Part shown: positions 8,301-16,280 of the stretch, one piece after another
Position numbering within the stretch: the stretch's first letter is position 1
Layout of the letters: the number at the start of each line of letters is the position of its first letter
Assembly: GCA_013115135.1 (NCBI GenBank)
Contig: JABANP010000795.1
Coordinates: 1-16,908, forward strand
Direction: 5' to 3'
Origin: Perkinsus olseni
Taxonomy: Eukaryota > Perkinsozoa > Perkinsida > Perkinsidae
Length of the DNA stretch: 16,908 nt
Made by a program: the position numbers and the translations under genes
Notes under the pieces: generated by a model
What the model was told of the DNA's origin: nothing
Seen by the model: the letters and a program-made list of their open reading frames with translations, nothing else
Database searches by the model: none

Positions 8301-10738
8301 CCCTCCAAACAGTATGAAGAGACATGCTGTGGACTCGGCAGGGAAGCTGGAAGAGGGGGTAAGGGAAGGGAGGGGGCGGGGATACAGCCCGGTGGTGCCT
8401 CTCAGCCTAGTCATGACCTCGCCAGGGGTGATTCTGAGTCAGAGTGAGGGTCACTCAAAGTGTAGCTGCTGCGGGTTGGGTAGCGTCTAGCTTTTGCATG
8501 TCGGAGGAACTTCCTGTGCCCGGTTCGATAAGCGCATGCCCGCTGTTTCTCAGTCCCACGCTCCCTCCCCCGTGGGTCCCGATGGCTGGGCTTGTCTCCT
8601 TCCCGAGGCATCAGAGGCTGATTCTAAGAAGGCTGAGTGGAAGGCACTGGCAGGGGAGCTCATGCGGCAGTAAGAGGCGTCGCTGATCCGGGCATCGGGG
8701 CCAGCTAGATGGTCCCACCTGGGAAGAATCGCGCGTTTCAAAACGGTTGTTGTTCGATATGGTGATAGGTCTAAAAAAATTGTAATTCGATATGCAGTGC
8801 TCGCCACGCGTGCGAAGCTGGCGCTTCGTGAGTAACTTTCTGGTAACTTCGTGCTGTTAAATCGATTATCTGGGCGCGCGCGAAATCGATCGGTATAGTG
8901 ATAGATTTATTATCTAATATTTGGCGATTTTATAAATAAATAAAATTAGCACTACGAATTGTTTTCTATGAACTGGAAGTGACTGTTTGACAGGTACGTG
9001 TCCCGGACGCAAAATTCGTTCGTCGAGAATAAGGGTTCAGCATTGGTATGGCAGTTCAGGGATACTGATCCGGACTTTGGCCTGCATCAGGTGAGAGCTT
9101 CACTCCGCGGTTTTATCAACGTGGCTGGTTTTTAGGCTAAGAATTTGTACGCATCTTTAGAAGAGTACCTCCAGGGATATGATGTTGAAGTTACCATGGG
9201 CAAGGGTTATGTCGAGGTGAGGAGCGCTTACTGCGAAGAGAAGGGGAGTCAGTGTTGTTACATCAGGCGAAATTGCGGGGCGTCAACAAGGGCCTGGCTG
9301 TGCAGACCATTCTGGCTGAGCTGGCCACGGCAGGCAACGGCCAAGCGCCTGACTTTGTTATGTGCATTGGAGATGATCGCAGTGACGAGTGAGCTGCACT
9401 CGTTTGGAGACTGCGGTCTTAGTGTTGGTCCGCTAGATACATGTTTGAAGCTTTGAACTCGATGTCCGTGTCGCTGACGAGCCATCCGGACACCTTGGAC
9501 CATGCGCAGTTCGTGCCGGGTGTTGGCATAGTGCGGTCGAGCGGGGTTGAGCGGGAGTCCTCTTCGGAGGAAGAAAGTGACCAGCCTGAACGGACGAAGG
9601 TGGGGCTGGGTGGTGGTTGTCTATGTTGAGCGATTTGCTTCTTCTCAGAGTACGCCAGCTCAGTCCGCGGGAGCGGCCACTGAAGGCACATTCACGCAGC
9701 GGATGTGGAAGCGATACTCTTCCCGAGGCAGGCCTAGTCGTACTTCGGACCCGTCGTCAGGAGTGGTGGGTGAGAGTCGGACGATGAAAAAGAAGAAGTC
9801 GCCCAGCAGACAGGTAGGGACCGTGTTTCGACTGCCGGCTTGGTTGCGTCGCGCCCTCCTTCATCGAGCGGCTGCCTTCTGCGGGATTATGTACAGAGTC
9901 TGTTGTATCGTTGCAAGGTCTATCTCCATTGAGAGACAGTGGAGTGAGTGCTCACTCGGGTCACCTTAGCGTGTGTTCGGTCCAGCGGTTGGAATTTTCT
10001 CTGGGTGCACGGTCATGTGTAGTGCGGGCCTGCGTGAATTCATTCTGTTGTGGTTAATTGAGTGCCAACTCGAGCCCGTCGAGCGTCGTTGAATTTATAA
10101 GAATACCTGAGCGCTTATTTGATCCCCCTGGAGAGGGCGTGGCGAGCAGTCGTACGTGGATTTGGTTTTTCCCCATCGTCTCTAGTGCTTGGGGGCGGAA
10201 GAACAACACTGAAAGGCTCTGTTTTGATTGCTGTTGCTGTTCAGTCGAAGGACCATGGAGTGTATCGGAAATACACAGTAACAGTTGGCCGAAAGCCGGG
10301 CTCACAAGCACACTATTACGTTCATGACGTGCACTCTGTCACGGACCTGCTGGGCAGACTGGCGGATGAGACTATGTACCCTCGGCAGGAGGCCAGCGAG
10401 GAGGGGCCTGCCGACAGCCCGGCTGCGGCCCAGAGGTGCGCTGCGATGGCTGCTCTGGAGCATTTACGATTCGGTGGTGGACAGGTACGCAGTGCAAAAC
10501 TCACAGACGATGCCTGCTGGCGGCAGCGGTCACTTCGAGAAGCCCCAGAAGTTGGAGGCGACTCCCATCGAGGAGGGCGCGGAGGGGCCTGAAGAGGAAC
10601 CTTCAAGTGAGAGAGCGCCGCGCTGTTTTTGACGGGGTAAGTTCAGAGAGTTTCTCAGGTCCCAGTCGGCCTCCAGTCTGGGAGATAAAATTTTCTAATG
10701 CCGACTCCTCGGACTCTCTGAAGGATGGCGCGGCGTGA
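1946..10738 (+). CDS. CBM20 - trehalose-6-phosphate synthase - trehalose-6-phosphate phosphatase fusion, 28 exons, 5' end incomplete
   Basis: Exons: 1946-2063, 2107-2273, 2324-2614, 2661-2755, 2832-2965, 3233-3313, 3809-3947, 4013-4090, 4276-4384, 4472-4599, 5565-5706, 5804-5927, 6097-6272, 6564-6777, 6833-7055, 7105-7234, 7335-7661, 8050-8175, 8239-8358, 8491-8669, 8994-9090, 9136-9216, 9267-9388, 9437-9599, 9649-9813, 10245-10435, 10485-10606, 10659-10738. The phases agree at all 27 joins, giving about 1373 codons before the TGA at 10736. Class II-type TPS proteins make trehalose-6-phosphate from UDP-glucose and glucose-6-phosphate, then dephosphorylate it; an N-terminal CBM20 suggests tethering to storage polysaccharide. 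The true start lies upstream, as the 1946 exon begins with no Met. The least certain join is 6777/6833, where the protein FICAYQ-PRYAM is not conserved in the family. Intron 4385-4471 is 87 nt, in frame and free of stops, so it may be retained. The acidic tail runs GPEEEPSSPSRPPVWEI to DGAA. Confidence 0.85.
2064..2106 (+). other. Probable GC-AG intron (43 nt) in the CBM20 region
   Basis: Upstream protein NWDYKR and downstream protein LPLCIREALYPCWF are in different frames, and no GT donor joins them in phase. A GCAAGT donor at 2064, the classic GC-donor consensus, with acceptor CCTCCAG at 2106 joins phase 1 to phase 1 and restores the CBM20 sequence. At 43 nt it is the shortest intron of the gene, close to the many 45-50 nt introns. 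The alternative is a frameshift in a pseudogene, which the intact downstream frames make unlikely. Confidence 0.65.
3421..3445. repeat. 25-nt near-perfect palindrome in an intron
   Basis: Arms of 12 nt (AGAGAGACATGC and GCATGCCTCTCT) flank a single T; 11 of 12 pairs match. It lies in the 495-nt intron 3314-3808. The rest of that intron shows no coding signal that I trust. Confidence 0.7.
4600..5564 (+). other. 965-nt intron of the trehalose gene, longest in the window
   Basis: The donor GTAGTG after ...FDYA and the acceptor TTTTTTTCAG before HFLTVVKKLVGLDM join phase 2 to phase 2, giving the family sequence FDYAR-HF. It is two to twenty times longer than its neighbours and holds the repeat cluster at 5071-5270. 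A 132-codon minus-strand ORF at 5305-5703 overlaps the following exon and looks like a shadow. I see no second gene inside. Confidence 0.75.
5071..5205 (+). repeat. Two exact 21-bp direct repeats with inverted relatives
   Basis: CACTATGCCACGAGGCTCCGA occurs at 5071-5091 and again at 5185-5205 (21 of 21 identical). Reverse-oriented relatives carrying GTGGCATA lie near 5136-5145, and GTGGCGGCATAG near 5262-5273. The alternating orientation would allow the intron RNA to fold into stems. The unit occurs nowhere else that I can see in the window. Confidence 0.8.
8442..8456. repeat. Palindrome GAGTGA-GGG-TCACTC in intron 8359-8490
   Basis: Perfect 6-bp arms with a 3-nt spacer. Its half sites match those of the intronic palindromes at 9942 and 11902. 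Confidence 0.75.
9385..9403. repeat. Palindrome ACGAGTG-AGCTG-CACTCGT across an exon-intron junction
   Basis: Perfect 7-bp arms with a 5-nt spacer, starting in the last four bases of exon 9267-9388 and covering the GTGAGC donor of intron 9389-9436. It resembles the GAGTGAG/CTCACTC palindromes nearby and could place the donor in a hairpin. Confidence 0.65.
9942..9957. repeat. Palindrome GAGTGAG-TG-CTCACTC in intron 9814-10244
   Basis: Perfect 7-bp arms around a 2-nt TG spacer. With its trailing CG it matches the element at 11902-11918 at 15 of 17 positions. Confidence 0.75.
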
Positions 10739-10751
10739 TGAGGTCATCACG
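10734..10751. repeat. 18-bp palindrome over the trehalose-gene stop codon
   Basis: CGTGATGA-GG-TCATCACG has perfect 8-bp arms, and the TGA stop (10736-10738) lies in the left arm. It could form a hairpin at the start of the 3' UTR. Whether it acts in 3'-end formation or mRNA stability cannot be told from sequence. Confidence 0.7.
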
Positions 10752-11172
10752 TTCAGCCTGAGGAGAGTTTTCGAGCGGTAGCTGATTTCCTATTAACCGT
10801 ATCATTCTAGAGATTGTTACATACTATTTCTATGTGACCAGCACCTCCGAGTCTTCACCTCTCTTTGTGTGTAGTTGAGTCAATTGATGCCTGGACAGCC
10901 TCGAGTGGGCCTTCTGGTTCGGGCGAAGAGGGGTGCAGAATGTAGGGGGAGATTTGAGACCGGAGGCTCGTTTGAGACACACCTTGAAAGGCCTCTTCTT
11001 GACTCGACTTGGCCGGATAGTGTCGACACTCCGTTCGGGCTCAGCGCCAGTGGCCACGAACTACTTGAGGAGAGTGGGAAGGTCTGCTCGAATCGAAGGG
11101 CGTTCCCTCTAGAGCAGCTGTCAGTCTATATAGTGCCATCTGATTGGCTTCCAGTGGGTATTCGGGCCCCTC
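10739..11172. other. Intergenic region before the unknown-family gene
   Basis: It should hold the 3' UTR of the trehalose gene and the promoter of the next gene, if that gene really begins at 11173. A plus-strand stretch from about 10945 to 11110 is open and Arg/Leu-rich but shows no family signature. A CTTCCAG at 11149-11155, aligned with CTTCAG at 16246-16251 before the paralogue, might be a conserved splice acceptor, in which case both genes have an upstream exon. Confidence 0.4.
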
Positions 11173-13208
11173 ATGTCAGCTCATCATCCGGCAGCATTCT
11201 CTGAGCTGCTCAACACATCTGTTTCGGGTAAACGCTGTGGGTCGTTCGCCGTTCTGGCGAGGTTTCGGGAGAGACGAACCTCCCGAGATTTCGTTGCCTC
11301 CACGGGGAGCATACAGAAAGCGCTTATCTGTATCCAGCATAGCTTGCCGCTTCCTCAAACAGAACAATCAAAACGAAGTGCCTGTGAAATTATTCAGGAA
11401 CCAGTGCAGGAGCTTAGAATCAATCCCTCACCCTAAGGATCGATTTGATGGGGCCAATACAGCTGGAACTGGCCGTCGCTACTTAGTGACTGCTCGGGCG
11501 GCCCCGAGCTGTTGTAGCGAGACTTCTCCCTCAGAACACCTGTCGGCGGATGACAACTTCAGCCCGACGTCGTCTCGGCAGCCGATAACCGCGGACTCCA
11601 CGCCGTTGGTGGTGCCCCCGCCCCCGCCGCCGAAGAGGAGGGTTGACTGTTCACAGGAGATCAGCGGCATCGGTATCGTGAATTCGATGGAAGAAAGTTC
11701 ACTTGGCGGTCCTGCTGTAGGTGACCCGAGTTATGCATGCACTACATCGAATGGTCAAGAATACAGACGAATGTCCCGTAGGCCGTGCTGGCTGCTGCAT
11801 CGCGAGATGGTGTCTCAGGGACGAGTAGAGGCGGAGATCTTCCTAGGATGATGACTCGTCATGAGGGGACAGGTGAGTCGGGTGTGCTGATAAACGATAT
11901 TGAGTGAGCGTTCACTCGACGGAATAGGAGAAGCTGCTATATGGAGCGCTGTGATGTGATGTGAGCAAGTCTTGTAAGTGGAGTTCCGCACTCGGTCGAG
12001 TAACAACAGTGACCTTGTCCGCATTGGCTGTGGGGTTCACGACACCGCATGGGTCATGAGGTCCAGCCTAGTGATTGACCAGTCACTGGTGAGTATGCTG
12101 GCAGATGCCCGGGAGCTGATCAAGTACGCTATAAAGATGTTCAGGGAAGACGCCATCAGCAAGGCGCAGGTGTGATGGTGGTGTGACCAAGCGCCTGGCC
12201 TGGTCTCATGGTGGATGCAGGCCATGCTCGTGCAAGACTTCTGTCGAGATCCTAGTCGGGCTTCCGAGTGTGCGATTGTAAATGGCACTCTGGAGGAGCA
12301 GGATGAGGAGGTGAGATAAACCATCCTTCTAACCCATGGCCACGTCGGCAGTATCTTAGGTCGAACCTTGCTAGATACGCGCAAGAGTTGGGGTGTTCTC
12401 CTTTTTCAGGACCGAAAGCTCCACATGCAGATGTGGGTGCAGAATCTCGAGAAGGCCGAGCACATGAGGTCACCTTCCTCCTGGCTCTCATCGAAGGACT
12501 ACCAGCGAGCCTCCATAGCCTTCAGCGTGCCCAACGCTGCGTCAGTGTCGGGGTAATAGTAGCGGCTCCAGCCTCAGCGATTGATTCCGGCTGCACGTAG
12601 GCAGAGTACTCGAGCGCCCTCGCCCTACCTCCCAAGCCCGGCTGCCAGCAGTCCCGCTAATTCGACGATATACAACCACATGGCTGCCGGAGCGCTACAG
12701 CAACAGACGCTGAACTGGCAACAGCATTCTGGGTATGTTCTCCTGGCTGGTCCAATGGAAGTGAATCTCGCCCTGCTGTCTACTCAGCAACTTAGCGGGA
12801 GTACCTCAGCTACTCCATGGTCCGCCCTTGCATCATCAACAGCTTCACCAGGTGAGGGCCCTCCTCTCTGCACCTCTCGTCGTCCTGGCTGAGGCGGTCA
12901 GGTCGGAAACTGTGCGTCCCCGAGTCCGAGCAGTCCGCAGTTCCATTCGTATTGTGCGCCTGGCCAGCATTCGGACGGTGGGCGCATTGTATGGTGGTAG
13001 TGGTGACGCGCTGTGGGTCCTTCCAGGTCACGGTGGTGTCGGAGGCTCTCTGTCATCTCCTAATCCGACTTCCTCGCATGCCCACCCACAGGTTGGTTTC
13101 TGTGTACATAACTAGTGAACAGTTCAGCTCGCTCAGGGTCCGCCAGAGCTACGGCGACCGCAGCCCAGCAGGTTGCAACAGCGAGGGATGGACTCGGAGG
13201 ATGTGTAA
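11173..13208 (+). CDS. Unknown-family protein, nine exons, 375 aa (paralogue A)
   Basis: Exons: 11173-11227, 11535-11716, 11782-11872, 11979-12169, 12221-12310, 12410-12544, 12605-12851, 13027-13091, 13137-13208; all phases agree and the frame ends at TAA 13206. I do not recognise the family. The N-terminus, MSAHHPAAFSELLNTSVS then EHLSADDNFSP, is shared with the gene at 16281. A proline run (VVPPPPPPKRR, about residues 44-54) follows, then a helical, charged middle with LADARELIKYAIKMFREDAI, ECAIVNGTLEEQDEE and QMWVQNLEKAEHM, then a Ser/Pro/Gln-rich, probably disordered C-terminus (APSPYLPSPAASSP; AAGALQQQTLNWQQ). The helical part faintly recalls MIT-type helical bundles, which I would not use as an annotation. 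The start Met is chosen because the paralogue has one at the same place. Introns are 45-307 nt, the first being by far the longest. No signal peptide or membrane segment is visible. Confidence 0.7.
11902..11917. repeat. Palindrome GAGTGA-GCGT-TCACTC in intron 11873-11978
   Basis: Perfect 6-bp arms with a 4-nt spacer. It is the nearest relative of the element at 9942-9957, but lies in an intron of a different gene. Confidence 0.75.
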
Positions 13209-13212
13209 GTTT

Positions 13213-13337
13213 TTTCCAAACTCCTCCCTACTGTAGCAGTAGGGGAACCCAAATGGGAGCCCATGAGTATAGCTAAGAACACGCCTATTGGCGTTCACCC
13301 TGTGGGCTCGGCCATTCAGCTGAGTATCTAGGACCAG
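13213..13337 (+). repeat. 125-bp direct repeat, copy 1
   Basis: Aligns without gaps to 15671-15795 with about 11 mismatches (roughly 91% identity by eye). It starts five bases after the stop codon of paralogue A, so it is probably in that gene's 3' UTR. Internal hairpins are shared by both copies: CTACTG-TAG-CAGTAG, ATGGG-AG-CCCAT and ACGCC-TATT-GGCGT. The mismatches show no third-position bias in any frame and none falls in the stems, so I call it non-coding. Confidence 0.85.
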
Positions 13338-13684
13338 AACGCATGACTGATGATTCACACTCATAGCGCAACACAAAGTAGCCTCTCTAAATGATGAGTT
13401 CTTATAGCTTATCATCTCGCATAATACGAGAAAACGCGACCTAGGTCTCGAAATAGTGACTTTTTTGCCTCACTCTCCCAGGAACTGGGGTCCTAGAGCG
13501 GTGGGGCAGACATTGCTGTTCACCTTAGACGTCTCTTGGTGGGACTCTCTCCGGCACAAGTTCCCTCGAGGAACTTGAAAAGAAAAGCGGCCAGAAAAGA
13601 AATAAGCAGAATTGTATCATGAAAATGCCTCCCGATGGATTCATTGGCTGGTCCAAAGAATCGCATTTAACGCCATCAACAGAA
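13338..13684. other. Intergenic, no gene seen
   Basis: Between the first 125-bp repeat and the 3' end of the secreted-protein gene. Plus- and minus-strand ORFs here are short and without motifs. It must contain the 3' UTR of the minus-strand gene. Confidence 0.4.
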
Positions 13685-14129
13685 TTATCCTTGACGGTCA
13701 CAGCTCCCAGTTCCACGATGAAATTGTAAAGGTTTGCCTTCGACGTAAGCCCAATAGCTATCATAACCCAGTCGGAGGGACGTCAGATCTGATTCTTGGA
13801 GCCTGAAAGCGTAATCGCAATGCGCGTTGTTAACCTCTCTGTAAGAGCCAAGATAATAGGGGTCGACCAGGTAGGCGCCTTCAAGCGCGTCATAACGGTA
13901 TATAGGCTGTGGCTCAACAGACTGTACGAACCCGCTCGAATCGGAGGGGGAGGCTGCATCTAGTTGTCAGCCGGACGTGCATTGCGCCAGGCTCGGACTG
14001 GATGTCAAACATATCGAGGCCGATACAGCCAAAGTCCCCCTCAGCCGTGAACTGGGCATCAGCGTCCGCACCGAACTGCACGGTAGACAAACCCAAGAAG
14101 AGAGTGTAGATAATGGAGCGGGTCCACAT
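13685..14129 (-). CDS. Small secreted protein, two exons, 125 aa, unknown function
   Basis: Exons 14129-14027 and 13959-13685 (complement); the 67-nt intron 14026-13960 (GTATCG...ACAACTAG) joins phase 1 to phase 1. The N-terminus MWTRSIIYTLFLGLSTVQFG followed by ADADA-Q is a good signal peptide with likely cleavage near residue 25. The mature part is Tyr- and Gly-rich, with EGAYLVDPYYLGSYREVNN and LGYDSYWAYVEGKPLQF, and only two cysteines (AHCDY, GSCDRQG). I do not recognise the family. Unspliced, the same ATG gives a 71-aa frame that stops just after the intron; the spliced frame is longer and more protein-like, so I prefer it. The polypyrimidine-rich CTTCTGCAACAG ending at 14140 suggests an intron in the 5' leader. 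Lone and flanked by repeats, it could be a secreted factor of a parasite, but that is inference. Confidence 0.6.
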
Positions 14130-14357
14130 ATCAGAGCTTCTGTTGCAGAAGGGAGAAAAGGTAACCTACACAGAGCAGCGCCGGGTGTGCACTATAACTC
14201 AGTACACAGTGACTGTGGCTAGTGGAGACGGGGCTTAAAGTGTGGTCAACCCTGGCACGGGAAAAGTTGGGAGAAAACTGATCTCGTTGGGGGTTGAAGG
14301 TGAACGTGTGTTCAATAGTATGACGAGGAACGCACGTGTTGGCTCGGACGAACGTAC

Positions 14358-14488
14358 CACGAGCTAAGGCGCACCAAAGAGCAAGGTAGATACTCAGCCC
14401 CAAGAGGAGACTTGCAGAGAGCGCCAAGATTGTGCAGAGGCTGCACTGCAGACCGATCACATCTTCCGATAGTTGCAGCAGAGGAAGA
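14358..14488 (-). other. Possible exon with a transmembrane segment
   Basis: On the minus strand, a CTTGTCTCAG acceptor (just above 14488) and a GTACGT donor (14357) bound a frame containing CSLCTILALSASLLLGLSIYLALWCALA, about 25 hydrophobic residues that would span a membrane. I cannot join it in frame to the signal-peptide exon at 14129, so it may be a 5' leader exon, part of another gene, or chance. Confidence 0.2.
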
Positions 14489-14501
14489 CTGAGACAAGTG
14501 A

Positions 14502-14540
14502 GCGGGATTGTCCTCCGATGCCACCCGAAAACAATCCCGC
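14502..14540. repeat. 10-bp perfect inverted repeat with 19-nt loop
   Basis: GCGGGATTGT (14502-14511) and ACAATCCCGC (14531-14540) would form a stable hairpin. One such repeat in a window this long is not surprising by chance. Confidence 0.6.
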
Positions 14541-14572
14541 GCACTCGTCTATCATCATCTCTCTACAATCTG

Positions 14573-14591
14573 CTCCACCCGACGGGTGGAG
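14573..14591. repeat. 8-bp perfect hairpin CTCCACCC-GAC-GGGTGGAG
   Basis: A GC-rich stem with a 3-nt loop, 32 bp after the previous hairpin. No T-tract or other partner signal. Confidence 0.6.
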
Positions 14592-15192
14592 ATGGGCATA
14601 GCTCTGAGATGGGCAGCCCGTCATGGGCTACATTGCGATACAGAGAATGAGCTCATGGGAGGGGGTGACCGCAACCGATTGAGAAGCCAGTGCATGCGGG
14701 CTGCTGGAGTCTCAGATAACCATCTGACCTTTACTATGCGCTTTGCGCTCGCGTGCCTGCGTGTTCGTGCTACACTAAGCTTAGCCTAGTAAGCTACATG
14801 TTGCGGGATTCTGCGCACATCCTGTTACTTAACCACTACTGGAGAAACGCAATCGAAGAGGAGCCTAGCAGGCAAAGGAGATCTACGAGAATGATTCGGT
14901 GACTGAGAACCAGTAGCAGAGGCGACAACTTCACACAATCCAATGACTATGCGTTAGTGAGAAGAACCGTTAAGTCCAACCCTAATCTTCCCGGCTCGGG
15001 CCGTATCTTGAGCTACATTGCGCGCATGCACGCAGCGCAGGCACGTACAGTAAATAGACAAGGGCGCCGCGAGGCAAGATGTCAAGGTACGTAGGGAAGT
15101 CGATCGCACTACTTCTTGTCCAAGTTCTATAGATAATAACACAACCCAGACCTTGCACCTTAGAGTACACGTTCCAGCGTACAATAATGCGT

Positions 15193-15212
15193 CACAAGTG
15201 ATAGTACTTGTG
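15193..15212. repeat. 7-bp perfect inverted repeat CACAAGT-N6-ACTTGTG
   Basis: The arms are separated by GATAGT. It lies in sequence with no gene; no function can be assigned. Confidence 0.55.
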
Positions 15213-15317
15213 AGTAACGAGTGACAAGCTTACACTTCACGAATGGTTCAGAATCTATAGCTATTGCAGCGCTCAATAGCGCAGCGCAAAGATACGCAGT
15301 GCAGCACACAGAGATAG

Positions 15318-15359
15318 CACAGAAAATGTCCCGAATATCACAGGAAATGTCCCATATAT
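15318..15359 (+). repeat. 21-bp imperfect tandem duplication
   Basis: CACAGAAAATGTCCCGAATAT is followed directly by CACAGGAAATGTCCCATATAT (18 of 21 identical). Confidence 0.65.
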
Positions 15360-15670
15360 ACGGGCCAAAGGTTTTCCAGGCGAGCGCCAAAATGGGTGCA
15401 CTTTCGTCCCATAACAAGATGCAGGCGAATCGAAACAGGCAAACGAAGCCAGTTTCTACCCTACGCAACTTGCAGGCATAACAATCCATGTGCTTGCGTG
15501 CAGCATAGGGTCCGTAGCTAATTGTTGTGGTTGTTGGTCACCCTGCGCGCGCTGCCCTAACTCTACAGTCACTCCCCTGAATCTCCGTAGCTCAGCTACT
15601 TCTACAAGTTCACTAGTTATTGCGTTATCGAGTTCCAGTCGATACCATCACACTTTCCATCGTTCTATAG

Positions 15671-15795
15671 TTCCCAAATTCCTTACTACTGTAGCAGTAG
15701 GGAAACCCAAATGGGAGCCCATGTGTATAGCGAAGAACACGCCTATTGGCGTTCACCCTGTGAACTCGGCCATTTAGCTGAGTATCTAGGAGCAG
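15671..15795 (+). repeat. 125-bp direct repeat, copy 2
   Basis: Second copy of the repeat at 13213-13337, same orientation, offset 2458 bp. It keeps the three small hairpins. It ends 81 bp before the ATG of the Pro/Ser-rich ORF at 15877. No clear target-site duplication or terminal TG...CA is visible at either copy. Confidence 0.85.
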
Positions 15796-15876
15796 CAGAC
15801 AATTACACAGTCTGTCATCCAGTCTGTGGAACTTAGTCCGCGATGCCGTTGCTCTTGCTTCAGCCCCCTAGAGCTG

Positions 15877-16194
15877 ATGCCAACAGGAACGCCGCCGCTG
15901 CCCAGCAGCCGTTCGCCGAGTCCCACTCTGCCCTCACCAGTACCAGAAACTTCCCACTTCCTATCCCATAGTGGCCGATCTGCGGTGGAGATGGGCTTCC
16001 TCGCGTCATCGCCGCCCTTCGCCTCGCCCTCTCCACCGGCGATCTTCTCCGTGCCTAGTGTGCCGTCGCCGACCAATAACACGGAGCTGGAACGGTGAGT
16101 TTTTTGTCCCTTCAGGGATCGTGCTGAGGGTTGAAATTTCAGTGAGGCTAATTTGGAGAGCGAGGCCCAGCCAAATCAGCTGACAGAATCATGA
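15877..16194 (+). CDS. Short Pro/Ser-rich protein or last exons of a larger gene, two exons
   Basis: Exons 15877-16094 and 16143-16194; the 48-nt intron (GTGAGT...AATTTCAG) joins phase 2 to phase 2 and the frame ends at TGA 16192, giving 89 aa. The sequence is rich in SP and PSP motifs (SRSPSPTLPSPVP; SSPPFASPSPP; VPSVPSPTNN), typical of disordered regions phosphorylated by proline-directed kinases, and ends acidic (REANLESEAQPNQLTES). A CTTCAG acceptor at 15863 could instead make 15864 the start of an internal exon of a gene with further exons upstream. The SP-rich style resembles the C-terminal exons of paralogue A, so it may be the 3' remnant of another family copy; identity is too weak to claim this. 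Confidence 0.45.
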
Positions 16195-16280
16195 TATCAG
16201 CTTGTGCGGTCCATCATGACGGTCGTGTTGCGCTCGGTGGCAGTCGTCTTCAGGACTCTGGTCCTCCTCCTTTCGGCCCT

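Larger units (their letters stand above)
7335..10435 (+). other. TPP (HAD-superfamily trehalose phosphatase) domain with Ser/Lys-rich insert
   Basis: HAD motif I is at 7587-7604 and reads LDNEGTL where the family has LDYDGTL: the nucleophile Asp is kept but the second, acid/base Asp is Glu. Motif II is VVILSGREKS (exon 8050-8175). WFGSVRNIGLAAEHGYYW follows, then FVENKGSALVWQFRDTDPDFG, then GVNKGLAVQTIL with the conserved Lys, and motif III CIGDDRSDE, whose acidic residues are intact. Between YMFEAL and TVTVGRKPG, where the canonical domain is short, exons 9437-9599 and 9649-9813 add about 80 residues rich in Ser, Glu, Arg and Lys (ESSSEEESDQPERTK; MKKKKSPSRQ), probably disordered and phosphorylatable. 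The C-terminal beta strands (HYYVHDVHSVTDLLGRLAD) are present. Confidence 0.85.
14130..15670. other. Region of about 1.5 kb without a confident gene; several hairpins
   Basis: It holds several short ORFs on both strands with no recognisable family. A plus-strand frame at 15221-15481 overlaps an antisense frame at 15160-15489, and neither has support. The proximal part (14130 to about 14360) is probably the 5' leader or promoter of the minus-strand secreted-protein gene. Inverted repeats in it are listed separately. Confidence 0.4.

Noticed and set aside
8930..8945. AATAAA-like polyadenylation signal
   Set aside because: It lies in an AT-rich part of intron 8670-8993; coding sequence continues on both sides in phase.
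12388..12600. Plus-strand 70-codon ORF with a leucine-rich stretch
   Set aside because: A different frame fits the splice phases on both sides and continues into the Ser/Pro-rich exon at 12605.
15160..15489. Overlapping open frames on both strands (15160-15489 minus, 15221-15481 plus)
   Set aside because: Neither has a motif, splice context or codon pattern that separates it from the other.
15508..15530. Resemblance to a dinoflagellate/perkinsid spliced-leader start (TCCGTAGC...)
   Set aside because: Only the first eight or so bases agree; the rest of the 22-nt leader and a following GT donor with an Sm site are not seen.
13213..15795. An LTR retrotransposon bounded by the 125-bp direct repeats
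   Set aside because: There is no TG...CA end, target duplication, primer-binding site or gag/pol frame in the interval, and the interval holds a minus-strand secreted-protein gene.
15671..15795. The 125-bp repeat as a duplicated coding exon
   Set aside because: Stops occur within it in two frames, in one or both copies, and the mismatches between copies do not favour third codon positions in the remaining frame.
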